A stretch of DNA of 64,000 nt, from NCBI GenBank assembly GCA_030761205.1, contig JAULJL010000001.1:43813645-43877644 (forward strand), given 5' to 3'. The position numbers were made by a program, and so were the translations under genes. The notes beneath the pieces were generated by a model. It was not told the DNA's origin and did no database searches. It was given only the letters and a program-made list of their open reading frames with translations. Positions within the stretch are counted from its first letter, which is position 1. Each line of letters starts with the position of its first letter. Shown piece by piece: positions 11,226-24,383 of the stretch. This stretch comes from Fremontodendron californicum (Eukaryota; Streptophyta; Magnoliopsida; Malvales; Malvaceae).

Positions 11226-12179
11226 GGCAGCTGTCACGTAAGTCAGAGTTTGAAATGAAATATACTTAAAACCGCAAATGACATGATTACTAAAGTTTGA
11301 TGAAATTATTCGGATCGGGTCAAATTAATTTGGTTAGTAAAAAAAGTTTTATTTGTACATAAAAACATATAGTCTTAAACAACAGGTTGAGTTATTAATT
11401 AGTCAACTTGATCGATATATATATATATAGTTAAAGTATAAATTTAGCACTGTATTATAGGTAGATATTAAAATTTATCATTATATTTTATTTTGATTAA
11501 TAGTTGTCGTTATACTTTTGAGATTAAAATAAATTTGTCATTATACTTTAACTCAATATTGAATTTTACCACTATAATTTCATTTTATTAAAAGTTTTCT
11601 ATTAAACTTTGTCAACATAAATTTTAACAAATTCTTTCAAATATTTTATTTTAATAATTAACAATAATAAATTAATTTATAAAAATATTAAAAATTTTAA
11701 AAAAAAATTAACATAAAACTTTTATATTAGAAAAGGGATTTTTTGTAAAGAAAGCTAAGAAAGGAAGGACTGATAAAGAGTAGGAATCGCCGGAAGGGTG
11801 GCTGGTGCTGCCGGATGAGGGACGCCGCTAGGTCTGGAATCAGGAGAGTGAGAGAGAGGAAATTAAGGATCCATTGGGCTGGTGTCATGAAATCGAGGAC
11901 AGTGGCAGTAACTAACTATAGTGTAAAAAATAAAAATTTAATAATATTAAACATAATATAAAATATATATATATATAAATATATAAATTATTAATACGTT
12001 AAAATTTATATTAATATAAAATATTTTAAACATAATTATAATATTAAAATATATATATATATATATATATATAAAATGATGAAATGCCTAGATTAAAGAT
12101 ACGGCAGGCAGGGTAGAGGTAGAGTATAACGTTGGAAGCAAGGACATGTGCCACTGACACTCCCAGTCCCATCAATCAA

Positions 12180-12199
12180 GGGGGGGGGGGGGGGGGGGG
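12180..12199. repeat. Poly-G tract (20 bases)
   Basis: Uninterrupted run of G, preceded by CAATCAA. The length may be approximate, since homopolymers are error-prone in sequencing. Confidence 0.8.
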
Positions 12200-15069
12200 C
12201 TTTGGACATTTCCTCCAAGTTGCTCCTCTCAAGTCTCAACTCAACTAGTCGGCACTTTCCTCCTTTTTCTTCTCCCCAACCCCAATCACAAATATTCACA
12301 ATAGTCTTTCCTAATTATTATTATTATTATTTAAATGCCTCATCTATCTCTTAGCAAACGTTATAATAATTTATTACCTTAATTAAAAGGAAAGCTTTAA
12401 CTTTAACAATCTATTTTCATTCAGACAGAGTAATGACGTTTGCTGTAATGATTTAATTAGTATTATTAGGATTATCGATCACTCAATTTTGGTTGCTTGT
12501 GAACAAGAAATTTCACCGTTTTCAAACTTCAATTTTTTATGGAATAGCTTTCAGGTTTCGTTAGAAGAACTCTCCCCTCCTTCATAATTAATTATTCTAA
12601 AAAATATTGGAAACTAATGAAATGATGTGAGGCAAATTAAAGTGCATATATATATATATATAACTTTTCTTTATTGAAGAGCTTGATTTTGATTTCAAAT
12701 TGATCTTCTTCTTTTTTTTGTTTGTTTCATTAAAAAATCAACAACATGCTAGCATGGCATGGAATTTTATAATATAACTTTAGAAATTTCTGGCTTCTTA
12801 ATCAACCCCATCACTACGTTCTAAATCCTTTATGCACAGTATGTTTTAAACATAAATAAATAAATCTTAATTCTCAAGTCTAAACTTGCGTGTATTCACA
12901 TGTCACACACACTATAATTTCTTAGTTGGTATTCACCGGAGAGTTTTTATTATTAAATTTATATTTAATGCATTGTCAATATATAAATTTATACATTAAT
13001 AATAAATCTTACAATAATATTTTATTAATAAATAAACTCTAAACCTTCACTTTTCATAAATGCTATTGTAAGATTCATGTCAATGGAACTATACACTTGA
13101 ATCTCTTGAAATTGGAATATATTAGACATTTTTCTTGGCCCTCAAATTTTGGTATATATTAAATTTTGTGCATGATTGAAACAGTTTTAGAATACTAGTA
13201 TAATTTTACAGTAATCTTGAAAGCAAGAGACAGTTTTCAGGGGAAATAAAAAAAAATAGAACACACAGAAACCAAAAAGGAAAAGGTTGCCTACCAACTT
13301 ATTGCGTGGAAATGATTGAAGTTGTGAAGTTGATGGGAGAGGTTGTAGCTCAGTACTGCTCACCCTGCCCTCTTGATCAGCGTGGTTACCACACGCCCCA
13401 CTTGCATTTGCAACTAAATTCAACTGTTGTTCACTTCACTACATCTTGACAACGACATTGATTTACGCTTTGTTTGTTTTACCCTGCACCATGGAATTAA
13501 TTTTGTCATTGGACTTCACCTTGTAAGTTCAAGTGAAGTACAAAAAAGACTGTTAAAACTGAGGATTTAACCTTCTAACTTTTGAAGTCAAGGAGGAAGA
13601 ACTTATGACTCAACTCGCATTGGCCATCCTGCACCACTTGTTTTACTGAGTATTAATTATATACTTACTATTATAAATAAAATAAAATGAAAAAAAAAAA
13701 AAAGATTTGTTTTTGTGGAGTAAATTAATGGAGAGAGAGGAAGGTGGTGCGCAGTGAGGGAAGAGCATCTCAAAGGATTTCAAGTGGCACGTAGTGGTAC
13801 ACACTCAGAAAGCAACCATTTTTACCGCTTGAACAAATCTGATTCCACTTCTTATTTTAGTGATACAACTACCCAAATATTCAAACAATACCCTTCCCAT
13901 TATTAATCATCATTTATCAGTCTAGCATCAGCAAAGCAGATTAGTTGTTGGTTCCTTTTTCTGGTCCAACGGTGGTGGGGCTTGAAGTTCATTTTTCATT
14001 GAAAATTTCAAGGCCAAGGAAAGGATTTGTTTATGTGTGGCGTGGGGCCAATGCTTCAAAGGCAGAATCTTCATTCTCAATAACCTGGAATAATAAGAGT
14101 CTAAATTTTCTAGAGAGACGCAGATAATAACTATGAGAGTGAGAGGCAACAGCTCTTATCTGGTGGAGTTTTGAAGAGAGACAGCCTGTTTCAAGCTTTT
14201 ATGAGATCTTTCTTTATTGCTCACGTTCTTGTTCCTGCTTCTTCATACAGGTTTTCTCTTTCACCTACTATTTCAATTTCAACTTTCAAGAAGAAAAAAA
14301 ATATTACAATAAATAAATGTCCCTCGCTTCTTCTGTTCTTCAGACATAGTGAGTTGATGTCTTTTGTTTTTGTTTTGCTTCTTTTTTTTTTATTGTTTAA
14401 AGAAAATCCCTTGCTTTTTAATGGTTAATGTTTTGGGATATATCAGTACCTAATCCCAGATTAGTTAGCTCTGATAATAGGATTATGGTGAAAATACTTG
14501 CCTTATATATTCCTTCTGGTAAAACGAGAATCTTGAATCAAAAGTGCTAAAGGGATCAGCTGACAAGCTGGGAAGAATATGTGGAAAGTGGGTTTTTTCT
14601 ATTTATATATATATATATATATATGTTTGTTCTTTTGTTAAATATGGTGCTCCTCAAATTGGAATTTATCCTTTGATAGATTCTCGTGTTACTTGCTGGT
14701 AATATGCATCTTTTTTGGTTTTGTTTTTCTTTTTTCTTTTCCTCTTTTGACTGATATTAGATGCGGAAAAGCAAAAGAGAAGCCTAATCTTTATATGATA
14801 CACATTAATTATTCCTTATCCTTTGCCTTAAGCTTTTAGTCGATTGGCTTTGCTGTTTCAAATTATCTTTGGAATTTCATTATTCTTATGATCTTATCCA
14901 AGTTGGTATTCCTGAAGAATCTGATCGGTCATATTTTTGTTCAATATGGACAGATCATCTTGTGAAGACTGGAATTGATCCTAGAAGTTATACTTGTCAA
15001 ATTTAGTAGTTGACATCAGATCACCCTGAGAGACCTTGGATTTCTAAATTTAAGTGGAACAACGCCGTC

Positions 15070-18000
15070 ATGGAAGATGCCATTGTCTCACCAGACGCCA
15101 TGCTGGGCGGCCTGCCAGATTCAGCAATGGACTTCGACTACATGGATGAATTGTTGTTAGATGGATGCTGGTTGGAGACACCAGAGGGATCTGAATTCCT
15201 TAATCCTAGTCCATCCAGTTCAAATGCTTTCTTTGATCCTGCATTTATATGGCCTACTTTAGACTCTAACACTGGTGATTTGGGTGCTGGCCTATCTCAA
15301 GTACATAATCAAGGAGAGAATCAAAGATCATTGTTGCCTGGGAATTCACATATGAATGAAACTCAAGGTGAAAGTTTGGTCAATCCTCGTTTTAGCCACA
15401 ACATGGTTGATGTTGATAGAAGTCACAGTCTACATGGTGATTGTACAACCGACAGTTCTGAGCAAAGCAGAAGATTGTGGATTGGTCCCAGAACTAATCC
15501 AGGTCCTGCAGCTTCTGTAATGCAGAGGTTAATTCAGGCACTTAGTTGTATTAAAGATTTTGCAAAAGAAAAAGATGTCCTTGTACAACTATGGGTACCT
15601 GTAAATAGAGGAGGTAAACGTGTTCTAACTACCAGTGAACAACCCTTCTCACTTGATCCCAACAGCCAAAGGCTTGCGAGTTACAGGAACATCTCTGTCA
15701 AATATCAGTTCTCAGCAGAGGAGGATTCCAAGCACATGGCAGGAATGCCTGGTCGGGTTTTCTTGAGTAAGGTTCCAGAGTGGACTCCTGATGTCCGATT
15801 CTTTAGAAGTGATGAGTACGGACGAGTAGATCATGCTCAACAACATGATGTCCGCGGAACCTTTGCCCTTCCTGTTTTTGAACAAGGTAGTAGAACTTGC
15901 TTGGGTGTTATTGAAGTTGTGATGACTACCGAGAAAATCAAGATTCGACCTGAGCTTGAAAATGTTTGCAAAGCATTAGAGGTCCTTTTCTTTGCCTGTT
16001 TTATGTTTCTTTCTTGGAAGGTGATGAAGTTATGTACTTTGTTCTTGTTCAACAAATTTAGTGTTATTGACAGAAATTCTTAATGTATATTAACTTACCT
16101 TTGTTGCAAGTCTTGGTGAATAATTACTACAAGATTGCATTTGGAAAATGGTCAATCTCATGCATGTGATTAATGATTAAATTCTTAAAAGAAACTTTTC
16201 TTTTTCTTGCTTGAAAAAACCTGTTGCTTTTTAGTGCTTGTCTCATGTTAAACTGTTCATTCCTTTCGCTTTTCCATATAAATTTGCTTATTGATAGTTT
16301 TTTCCATATTCTTTTACTTGTTTGGTTATCGCACATGATCAGTAATTGCAAATATTGTTGATGCTGCCACGTTGCATGCCATGCTGTTACTGCATCCCTT
16401 TTAAACTAGCTATTGTTAGGAATAGGATCTTGTGTTAATGCACTACCCAAACTTCAGTACAGAAAGGATTGAAAGTTCTATTTATTTGTATTCTTGTTGT
16501 TTTCATGATTTTTCATTTACACTCTGTTGTAAGCAGTTACGAATTACAATTGGCCTTGTGGTTATAGTTGCATTTTAGGGCATGCAGTTCAAGTCCTGAG
16601 AATGCTCCTTAATCCTGTTTTTCTTTATAACCAGGCTGTCAATCTTAGGAGTTCTATAGCTTCCAGCAAGCAAAACATAAAGGTAAATTCTCACAGTTAA
16701 GGAATAAATTTAATTGCTGAGTTCAAAACTTGTTCTTGCACTTATGGTTTAGATTCATGTGTTTATCAGGCATGCAATAATTCCTACCAAGCTGCCTTAC
16801 CTGAGATCAAAGAAGTTTTAAGGTGTGCGTGTGAGACGCACAGATTACCCCTGGTGCAGACTTGGGTTCCTTGCATCCAGCAAGGTAAAGAGGGGTGCCG
16901 CCATTCTACTGAGAACTATGTTCATTGTGTCTCTACTGTGGATGAAGCTTGCTGTATAGCTGATCCTAATATCAGGGGTTTTCATGAGGCTTGCTCCGAG
17001 CATCACTTGTTAAAAGGTCAGGGTGTTGCCGGGGGAGCATTTATGACTAACCAACCATGCTTCTCAGCTGACATAACTTCCTTTAAAAAGACTGAATATC
17101 CTCTTGCTCACCATGCCCGGATGTTTAAATTGCATGCTGCTGTTGCGATACGTCTCCGATGCATTCACACTGGTAAAGCGGACTTTGTCTTGGAGTTCTT
17201 CTTACCTGCAGACTGCAGAGATCCTGAGGGACAGAAAAAGATGCTTAATTCACTATCCATCATTATACAACAAGTATGCTGTAGCTTACGGGTTGTAACA
17301 GATAAGGAGGTAGAGGAAGAAATAGATTTGGCAGTTGGTGAAGTTATACTTATAGCCCCTTCCGATGGCAATAGCATACCAAGTAGAGAAGCGTTACCAA
17401 AAGAGCAGTGCACTCATCGTTCACAAAAGTGTTGTAGAGAAAATTCAAGTTGGACTTCCAATATCACTGAGGTTCAACAGAGCAGTAATGCTGCCATGGT
17501 ACTTGGAAAAGAAAAACAAATGGCGGTGTTGGATGAAAACTTATCTGATCAAGAACATATTAGCCTAAGACAAAGTGTTGAATGTGGAGATTCTACTTTT
17601 CATGAGATTAGCTTTTTGAGCGTGGCTATTGGAAAAACAGGAGAGAAAAGGCGTACCAAGGCAGAAAAAACAATCACTTTGCAAGTTCTCCGCCAATATT
17701 TTGCTGGAAGCCTAAAAGAAGCAGCAAAAAGCATTGGTGGTAAGTGTTATTGCATAAACAGCCTGATATTTTTCTTTTCTTTTCTTTTCTTTTCTTTTCT
17801 TGAAAGAAGTGTTAAAAAATGGAGAAAGAAAAAAGGTTAAACGTTTGAACCGAAGAGGTCTGTCTGTTACCACCACGTTGGTTGCTATTTTCTTATTTCT
17901 TGTTTATTGGCTGATATGTGTTTCACAAAGTATTATTGTTATATAGCCTGCATGGTATACTAATGACGATAAATGTATATAGTTTTATCTGTAATTTGAT

Positions 18001-18922
18001 GTCATTCCCTGTTTTCCTTCAAATTTCAGTGTGCCCCACAACCTTGAAAAGAATCTGTAGGCAACATGGAATAAAACGGTGGCCATCTCGAAAAATCAAG
18101 AAAGTTGGAAAGTCCTTGCAGAAACTCCAACACGTCATTGACTCAGTACAAGGTGCCTCTGGTGCTTTTCATATTAGTTCCTTGTATGCAAACTTCCCAG
18201 AGCTGGCCTCTCATCCAAAATTATCAGGAAACAGTAGATTATCAAGCTCAAGGCTGAATGATGATGAGCCAAAGCAAACAAACATACACCCTGAGGGTGG
18301 TATTTCAAAATCACCTTCCTCCTCATCATGTAGTCAGAGTTCCAGTTCAAGTCATTGCTTTTCCAGTGGAACACATCAGCCTTCAAACTTTAACATGTCT
18401 GGCAATGAAGATCTTATAATTGGAGAGAGCTCTGGGGATGGCGAGCTGAAGAGGGTCAGAACTGATGCAGAGCTGCATGATGCCTCAAGTCAAGAAGGAC
18501 CAAAGCTGTTCCCAAGATCCCAGAGCCTTAGATCTCTTAAGGAACACCTTATTTCTGACAGGCTTCTTCAACCCATATCCAAGAATACTAGCGAGATTGC
18601 TCAAGATTTGAATGCTCAAAGGGTAAAGGTGACATATGGAGATGAGAAGATCCGGTTCCGCATGCAGAGTAAATGGAGGTTTAAAGATTTATTGCATGAA
18701 ATTACAAGACGATTTAATATAGATGATATAAGTAGATTTGATCTCAAGTACTTAGATGATGATTCTGAGTGGGTCTTATTAACATGTGATGCGGATTTGG
18801 AGGAGTGTATTGGTGTATGTGGATCATCTCAGGGTCAGGGCAACACAATTAAACTCTCATTGCAAGTTTCTCATCATCATTTGGACCGGTCTTCAGGTAG
18901 CACTGGTCATTTCCTGATCTAA
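15070..18922 (+). CDS. NLP4: NIN-like protein transcription factor, NLP4/5-type
   Basis: Nitrate-responsive transcription factor of about 940 residues. Exons are 15070-15981, 16635-16682, 16770-17739 and 18030-18922, phases consistent. The start was chosen at MEDAIVSPDAML, not further upstream, because NLP4-type proteins begin MED and continue to DELLLDGCWLETPEGSEFL as here. The N-terminal half is the GAF-like nitrate-responsive region (roughly residues 150-480). The RWP-RK DNA-binding domain is at about 610-670 (TLQVLRQYFAGSLKEAAKSI, then across the last intron KRICRQHGIKRWPSRK). The C-terminal PB1 interaction domain is at about 843-925 (VKVTYGDEKIRFRM, ending with the acidic DADLEEC segment). 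NLPs bind nitrate-responsive elements and shuttle to the nucleus on nitrate supply. A likely leader exon lies near 14130-14250. The paralogue symbol is by N-terminal similarity only. Confidence 0.9.
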
Positions 18923-18952
18923 AGTTGCAGTGTCAGCACTCAGCAGGTAGTA

Positions 18953-19014
<62 letters not shown>

Positions 19015-20228
19015 AATGCTTTATCTCATTGATCCAAGATTTTGGGGTCTAATCTCGCCTCGCTGTGTAAGTTATGAGCAAGAGATCTTGGTAGCAATCT
19101 GTAAAGCAATGTTTTGTAGAGCAGAAATCTGAATGCCCCTCAGTCTCAGTCTCAGTGACAGTAACACCGTTGGATGCAGTGCTGAAGGAAACAGTTGTTT
19201 CTTCGTCTAGTAGAAGAAGTTAAATAAAAGGAGTCAAGAAAATTATTGGAAGGAAGTACTTGTGAGTTGTGACAGGATTCAGGATTCATAGAAGTGAAGT
19301 TGACGACCCTTTTCTGGATGTGGCACAATAGATATCCTCTAGCCGAAGGCGGTTTCAAGTTTAAAAGCTTCATTTTTTTTATTTTTTTTTCTGGATGAGA
19401 TTTGCTGTATATTTAGTCATGAGTAGAGCAGTAAAAGCTGCTATGTGAAAAAAAATAGTGATAAACAGGAGACATTTTCCCCCAGTTTTGATTCTTTTTT
19501 GATATCTATGAATTATAATGGATAATATAGTCTCAGTCTGCAAGGTTAGCTGCTTTGGTTTTTGTTGTCCACTGCTAATGGTGAGTATGATGATAGAGAT
19601 ATCCAGCTATGGTTGGAGGCCTGGAATCACCTGAACCATTTCAGGTAGGATAGTATAATTGTTGATAAAAGACGAGACAAGAAAGTTGGAAACTTGGACA
19701 AAATTGCTATGATTCCTCTTTTATTCCCATCTCATTCAGCTTTGTCTTTGTCAATCAAACATAGACATAATAGTGGAACTGAACATAAACATAATAAGTT
19801 TGTGAATGATGTTTCTTAATTAGTGTGCAAAGTGTTTTGGACTGGACGGGTTGTTGCTGTTTGTATTGTTTGTCTTTATTACTGCAAAGTGCAAACATAT
19901 ATAATTCTTTTTTGCTTCTGACTGCTTATTATTTACAATTTTACATCGACTTAGTTAGTGTGGGAACTGGGCAGGGCACCTACATAACATTCGTTCGTTC
20001 ATTCATTCAATAATAATAATAATGTGTTGATTGTATTGCTCAACTTTTCTTTGTTTGAGTCAGTCATGTTATTTCTCTGACATTTTTATACAATCAATCA
20101 ATCAAATTAATAAAAATAATTACACAGTATTGGTATCAAATTAATATTAATTAAATAATAAAATTGATAAAATCTCCAATAAAAAAGAGTTGTGTAGCTT
20201 AGAATTACATACATGATCAAAGTTTGTT
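18923..20228. other. NLP 3' UTR and convergent intergenic space
   Basis: Holds the 3' end of the plus-strand NLP gene and the 3' end of the minus-strand kinase gene (convergent). Several T-rich stretches and AATAAA-like words are present. No further gene was seen. Confidence 0.5.
18955..19012. repeat. (TA)n(TG)n compound microsatellite in NLP 3' UTR
   Basis: A run of TA repeats passes directly into TG repeats about 35 bp after the NLP stop codon, so it is probably transcribed. Confidence 0.9.
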
Positions 20229-22765
20229 TCAAACAGAGCTGAAACCCCTTGTGGAATTAGATTGGACCTCAACATTACGTGATTCAGGGCTCCAATTCTG
20301 AGTCTGAGAAGCCAAATATTCAAGTGCAACAACAATATCACCAATAAGCGGCCGAAAGTTGGCTTCTTCATTCAGACACATTGCAGTAATTGCAATTGCA
20401 TAGTTCAAGCAACGGCGAGGATAACATCCTACAATTTGAGGATCAACCAGTAGCCCATACTTCTTCTGCTCTTTTAAAAACGGACGGGACTATATAAAGC
20501 CACACACACACACACAAAAACAATAAATAAAGAAAAGCAAAACAACATCAGAAATTCAAACACTGTCTACATGATGTGATGTCTTAAGGGACTATATAAA
20601 GCCCGGGTTGCATTGCATGCAAGGGATGGTGTGAGAGAAAGAGCGAGCATAAATATGAAATAAAGCCTCCTGGTGTGTGTCAACTGTGAAGGAGAGGGAG
20701 GTGAAAACAAGTCAAACTGAATCAATCACACCTGTAAAACACACACACACACACAAACAATAAGGGAAAAACAGATGAATAAATAAAAGGTTAACTAACT
20801 TACCCATGAAACCAAGTTCTGCTCTCCATGCTTCTTCGTAATATCTATTGCCTTCCGTCCAGTTATCAACTCCAATAGCACCACACCAAAACTATATATG
20901 TCAGACTTCAGAGTTAATTTGCCACTCATGGCGTACTCTGGGGCACAATATCCATATGTTCCCATCACCCTGGTTGAAACATGAGTATTGTCACCTACAG
21001 GGCCCAATTTTGCTAACCCAAAATCTGAGAGTTTTGGGTTGAAATCATTATCCAGCAAAATATTTGCAGACTTCAAGTCACGATAAATGACTGGTGGATT
21101 GGCCTTGCAATGTAGATATTCAATTCCTCGAGCAGCACCGACAGCAATCTTTATACGTTTATCCCAACTCAGAGGCTCTTGACCAGGTTCTAGATCTGAA
21201 AACATATTTGAGATATGAGGAAGAGTTCAAATCTTCAGAAGAATGATTGTTTTTTTCACACACAACCATCTGCAACAGTCCCTCTAAATACGAGAATGAT
21301 CTGATTAACACTACCTGAAATCATATGAATAAAGTGGGGTACATGACCAAACATCCAAGTGAGAATACAATGGGATAAAACAAGGTGAAATACATCCCAC
21401 TTGGTGCCAAATTTTAATATTTGCATTTCCAAGTGCTAGGCATACTTAATAGTGAATATGAACACCACTCCAGCCAGCAAATGCACATCATTTATCAGTT
21501 CATTTAATGATGATTGCGTGACGCACAGCCGTGCGAAGCACAAATTATAAGGCTATTACACCAGCTTTAGATGTTATGGAATATTGCTTCAAGAATAAAT
21601 ATAAAAAATTGGACAATATTACACCTGAAAACAATACCTAATGCCAAGAAGAAGATGAAAAGTCAGGGAAGCAAAAAATTGTAGTTAATTAGAATTTCTC
21701 CTGACATAGGTCCAAGATCAACAGCAAAAACCTTACATGAAAACCAGAATTCTGCATTATTAAATATAAGTATAAGCATGCCCTAGGTATATATAGTAAA
21801 GCGAAAAGTCTAGAAACATACGAGGGAGAGGATGAAAGGAAACAAGAAACAAAAGATGATGTGGAAGTAAAAGGATTACATAGTCGATAGAATGAATTCT
21901 GCACTTAATATAAATTACCAAAAAGATGATCTTCCAAACTGCCCATTGGCATGTATTCATAGACCAAGAGCCTCTGATCTCCAGCAGTGCAATAGCCAAT
22001 CAAGGTGACCAGATTAACATGGTGTAACAGGCTCAGCATAAGAACCTCAACAATGAATTCCTGGTTGCCCTGAAGACCATCATGATTAAGTTGTTTAACC
22101 GCAACAATCTGGTTACAAAAATCAAATCATTCAAGTCAATTTTAAAAGTTATTTTGAAATATGGCAAGAGAATTTTATACAAATTGAAAATAAGGAAAAG
22201 TTAAAAAGCAGCAACTTGCCTCCCCTGTTTCCAATCGACCTTTAAAAACTCTTCCAAATCCGCCTTCCCCAATCAAATTGGTTTCTCTAAAATTCCTTGT
22301 TGTTGTTGCCAACTCTCGAAATGTGAAACTACGTACCCGACTGCCATTGTACCCTTTTCCTTGATCACTTCCTTTCTTATGCTCTGTGTCAAATTTCCAA
22401 AAAAAAAAAAAAACATAAATATAAATATATAACGGGGTAAGGATTAACACCAGCCAAGACAATCGAATCCAAAAAAAAAAAACAACGCTTTTCATGAAAT
22501 TTGGTGTCAAAATCCTTAGCATTACCGTCTAGACTTGCCTTTCCTCTCATAGCACCGGAAACTAGTTTTTTTTTTTTAAAAGAAGAAGAAGAAGAATTTA
22601 ATAGATATCCAAAAAATACAATAAGAAAAAAAGAAACAATGAGAAGCGGGAAAAAGAAAAAGAACCTGAGGAATCAGCGGAATGGCGAGAATTAGGTCGA
22701 CTTCCATTATCAATGTCGATCCTTATATCCTTAGAACGAGGATTTATGCAAGGAAAACAACCCAT
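20229..22765 (-). CDS. Receptor-like cytoplasmic kinase, RLCK-VII / PBL family
   Basis: Serine/threonine kinase of 368 residues. Exons (minus) are 22666-22765, 22220-22383, 21919-22108, 20804-21195 and 20229-20489, totalling 1107 nt in frame. MGCFPC at the N-terminus gives Gly2 for myristoylation and Cys3/Cys6 for palmitoylation, so it should sit on the plasma membrane. The kinase domain shows the glycine loop GEGGFGRVFKG, ATP lysine in IVAVKQL, catalytic YRDLKSANILL, DFG in SDFGLAKLG, activation-segment STRVMGTYGYCAPEY and DIYSFGVVLLELITGRKAID. All catalytic residues are present. Relatives (PBS1, PBL27, PBL21) relay signals from immune or hormone receptor kinases. Intron 2 starts with GC instead of GT (GAG|GCAAGT); using it gives LETGE-IVAVKQL exactly as in the family. 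Position next to NLP4 suggests the PBL21 (Arabidopsis At1g20650) orthologue, by inference. Confidence 0.92.
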
Positions 22766-24383
22766 CCTCTTCTTTCTTAACCCCGACAATTATTGCAATT
22801 AAACAACCACAATTTGAACACTCGCAAACACCGCTAATTATAATATTATTATATCAACCAAAATCTCCCATTGTTTCTCTCCTTAAACCAAATCCACCAT
22901 TATACATGTAAAAGAAACAGAAGGAATCCTAACCCCAGCTCAGCTGCAGGGGAAAGAAGAGCGAGGAAACTCTCTTCTCTTCTCTTCTCTCCAAACAAAC
23001 AAACAGGCGCAGCCCAATGCCTCTCAGATCCTAATCAGCAAAACGCGCCGCAGTAACTGAAATATTTGTATTGATAAAACGGACTAAAAAAAGACTAACC
23101 CCGAAAATTCATCCAATGGAAGAAAAAAAAAGAACAAACCAAATATCTCAGCACATCACGAAAATCAATAAAGCGAAGTAAACCAAATAAATTTTTAATA
23201 ATGGAACAAGAAAATTACCTACCAAGTACAGGGGGGGTTACAAGGGAATAGAACTATAGAAGAAAGAGATTGGATTAGGACAATGGGAAGGGTAAAATAG
23301 GGAAAAGAAGAGTATTGAAGAAAAGAAAATTGGCTTGGAGAGAGAGAGAGAGAGAGAGAGGGCCTAACCTATTTTGTTTGGTTTTTATGGATGATTTTGG
23401 CATTAATGTTTGCTGCAATGCAATGCATCATTAATTAAAATATAATTTTTTTAGTTTTTGTTAAGACCGCTTAAACGACAAATTTCGGACAAATTAAACG
23501 GGGCATTTTGTGGGGTTTGGAAGTTCAACTCTTGGCTTTGGGTTGGGTTTGTGAGTTTTAGCAACTTCAGAAACAAACTCAACTCAAGACTTGTGTTAGA
23601 AAAAAGTGCATAATGTCCTGTCCTGGCAGTGTGAGTCCATATGATGTTTGTAAATGAGGCAAAATGTTTCCAATCTCACTCAAACTCGTATCGGAAATTT
23701 GCTGCTTTTAGTTTTGAACCCTAAACCCAAAAAAAAAAAAAAAATTATTTATTTTTTCTTTTTATATATTAGTACCTTTTCAGATCATCCGATTATAGAG
23801 CATCATTATTATTTAATAAAACTAATCAACAACAACCCTATTTTATTTTGTTGTAGCGCATTGAGTTCCAGAACAAATTAAGCAAGAGTGGCAGGTCTAT
23901 TATGCTTATACCTGCCTAAACCTTCACACGCAGGACATTTGATGATTCTTTTTCCCTACATATTTGTCCTACACCTATTAAATTTATAAGCATCCAACAA
24001 ACAACCAAATTATAAGATAGGTAAACATTGATCCAAGTAAGAAAATATTTGAGCTGAGTGAGCTACTATATTCATGTTCTTGTTTTCAATGAACAACTCA
24101 GACTAACTCAACAACATCAGTAGTCAGATAGATGTTAGTGTCACTGTCACTGTCACATCTAAATCTGCGATTTTTTTAACCTTAATGAAAAATTTTGATA
24201 TATTAATCTGTACAAAATCTTCCCTACAATCTGATCTGATCTTGTACTTCTTGAGGAACTGCTACTCAACGAACCTTCCAATGAAGAATGTGGTAAATAA
24301 AGGGCTCAATTCAATGCCTCAAATCTTTTCATCATATACAGGCGAAGACCTAATCATATGGAAATTAATAATGCTGCTAATTA
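22766..24383. other. Kinase promoter/leader and bromodomain 3' region
   Basis: The kinase 5' leader probably lies at 22766-23350, including a CTCTT-rich stretch and a (GA)n run at about 23339-23361. The remainder up to 24383 is spacer and the 3' UTR of the bromodomain gene. No additional gene was recognised. Confidence 0.45.

Larger units (their letters stand above)
10591..14100. other. Intergenic with simple repeats; distal NLP promoter
   Basis: Contains TATTG repeats (about 10950), an (AT)n run (11183-11222), several shorter AT runs (11947-12073, 12648), a 20-base G run (12180-12199) and AT-rich spacer. A minus-strand open stretch (about 13310-13423) followed by a possible donor is unrecognised and unsupported. 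No RNA gene was seen. Confidence 0.45.

Noticed and set aside
12148..12354. Overlapping ORFs with GGGG or PPPP runs on both strands
   Set aside because: Produced by the 20-base G tract; no homology or splice context.
13187..13423. Minus-strand ORF of 78 codons near the NLP promoter
   Set aside because: The first 40 codons look protein-like and end near a possible donor, but no partner exon or recognisable family was found.
15010..15069. Upstream extension of the NLP reading frame (beginning TTG)
   Set aside because: It has no ATG; the ATG at 15070 matches the family N-terminus (MED...).
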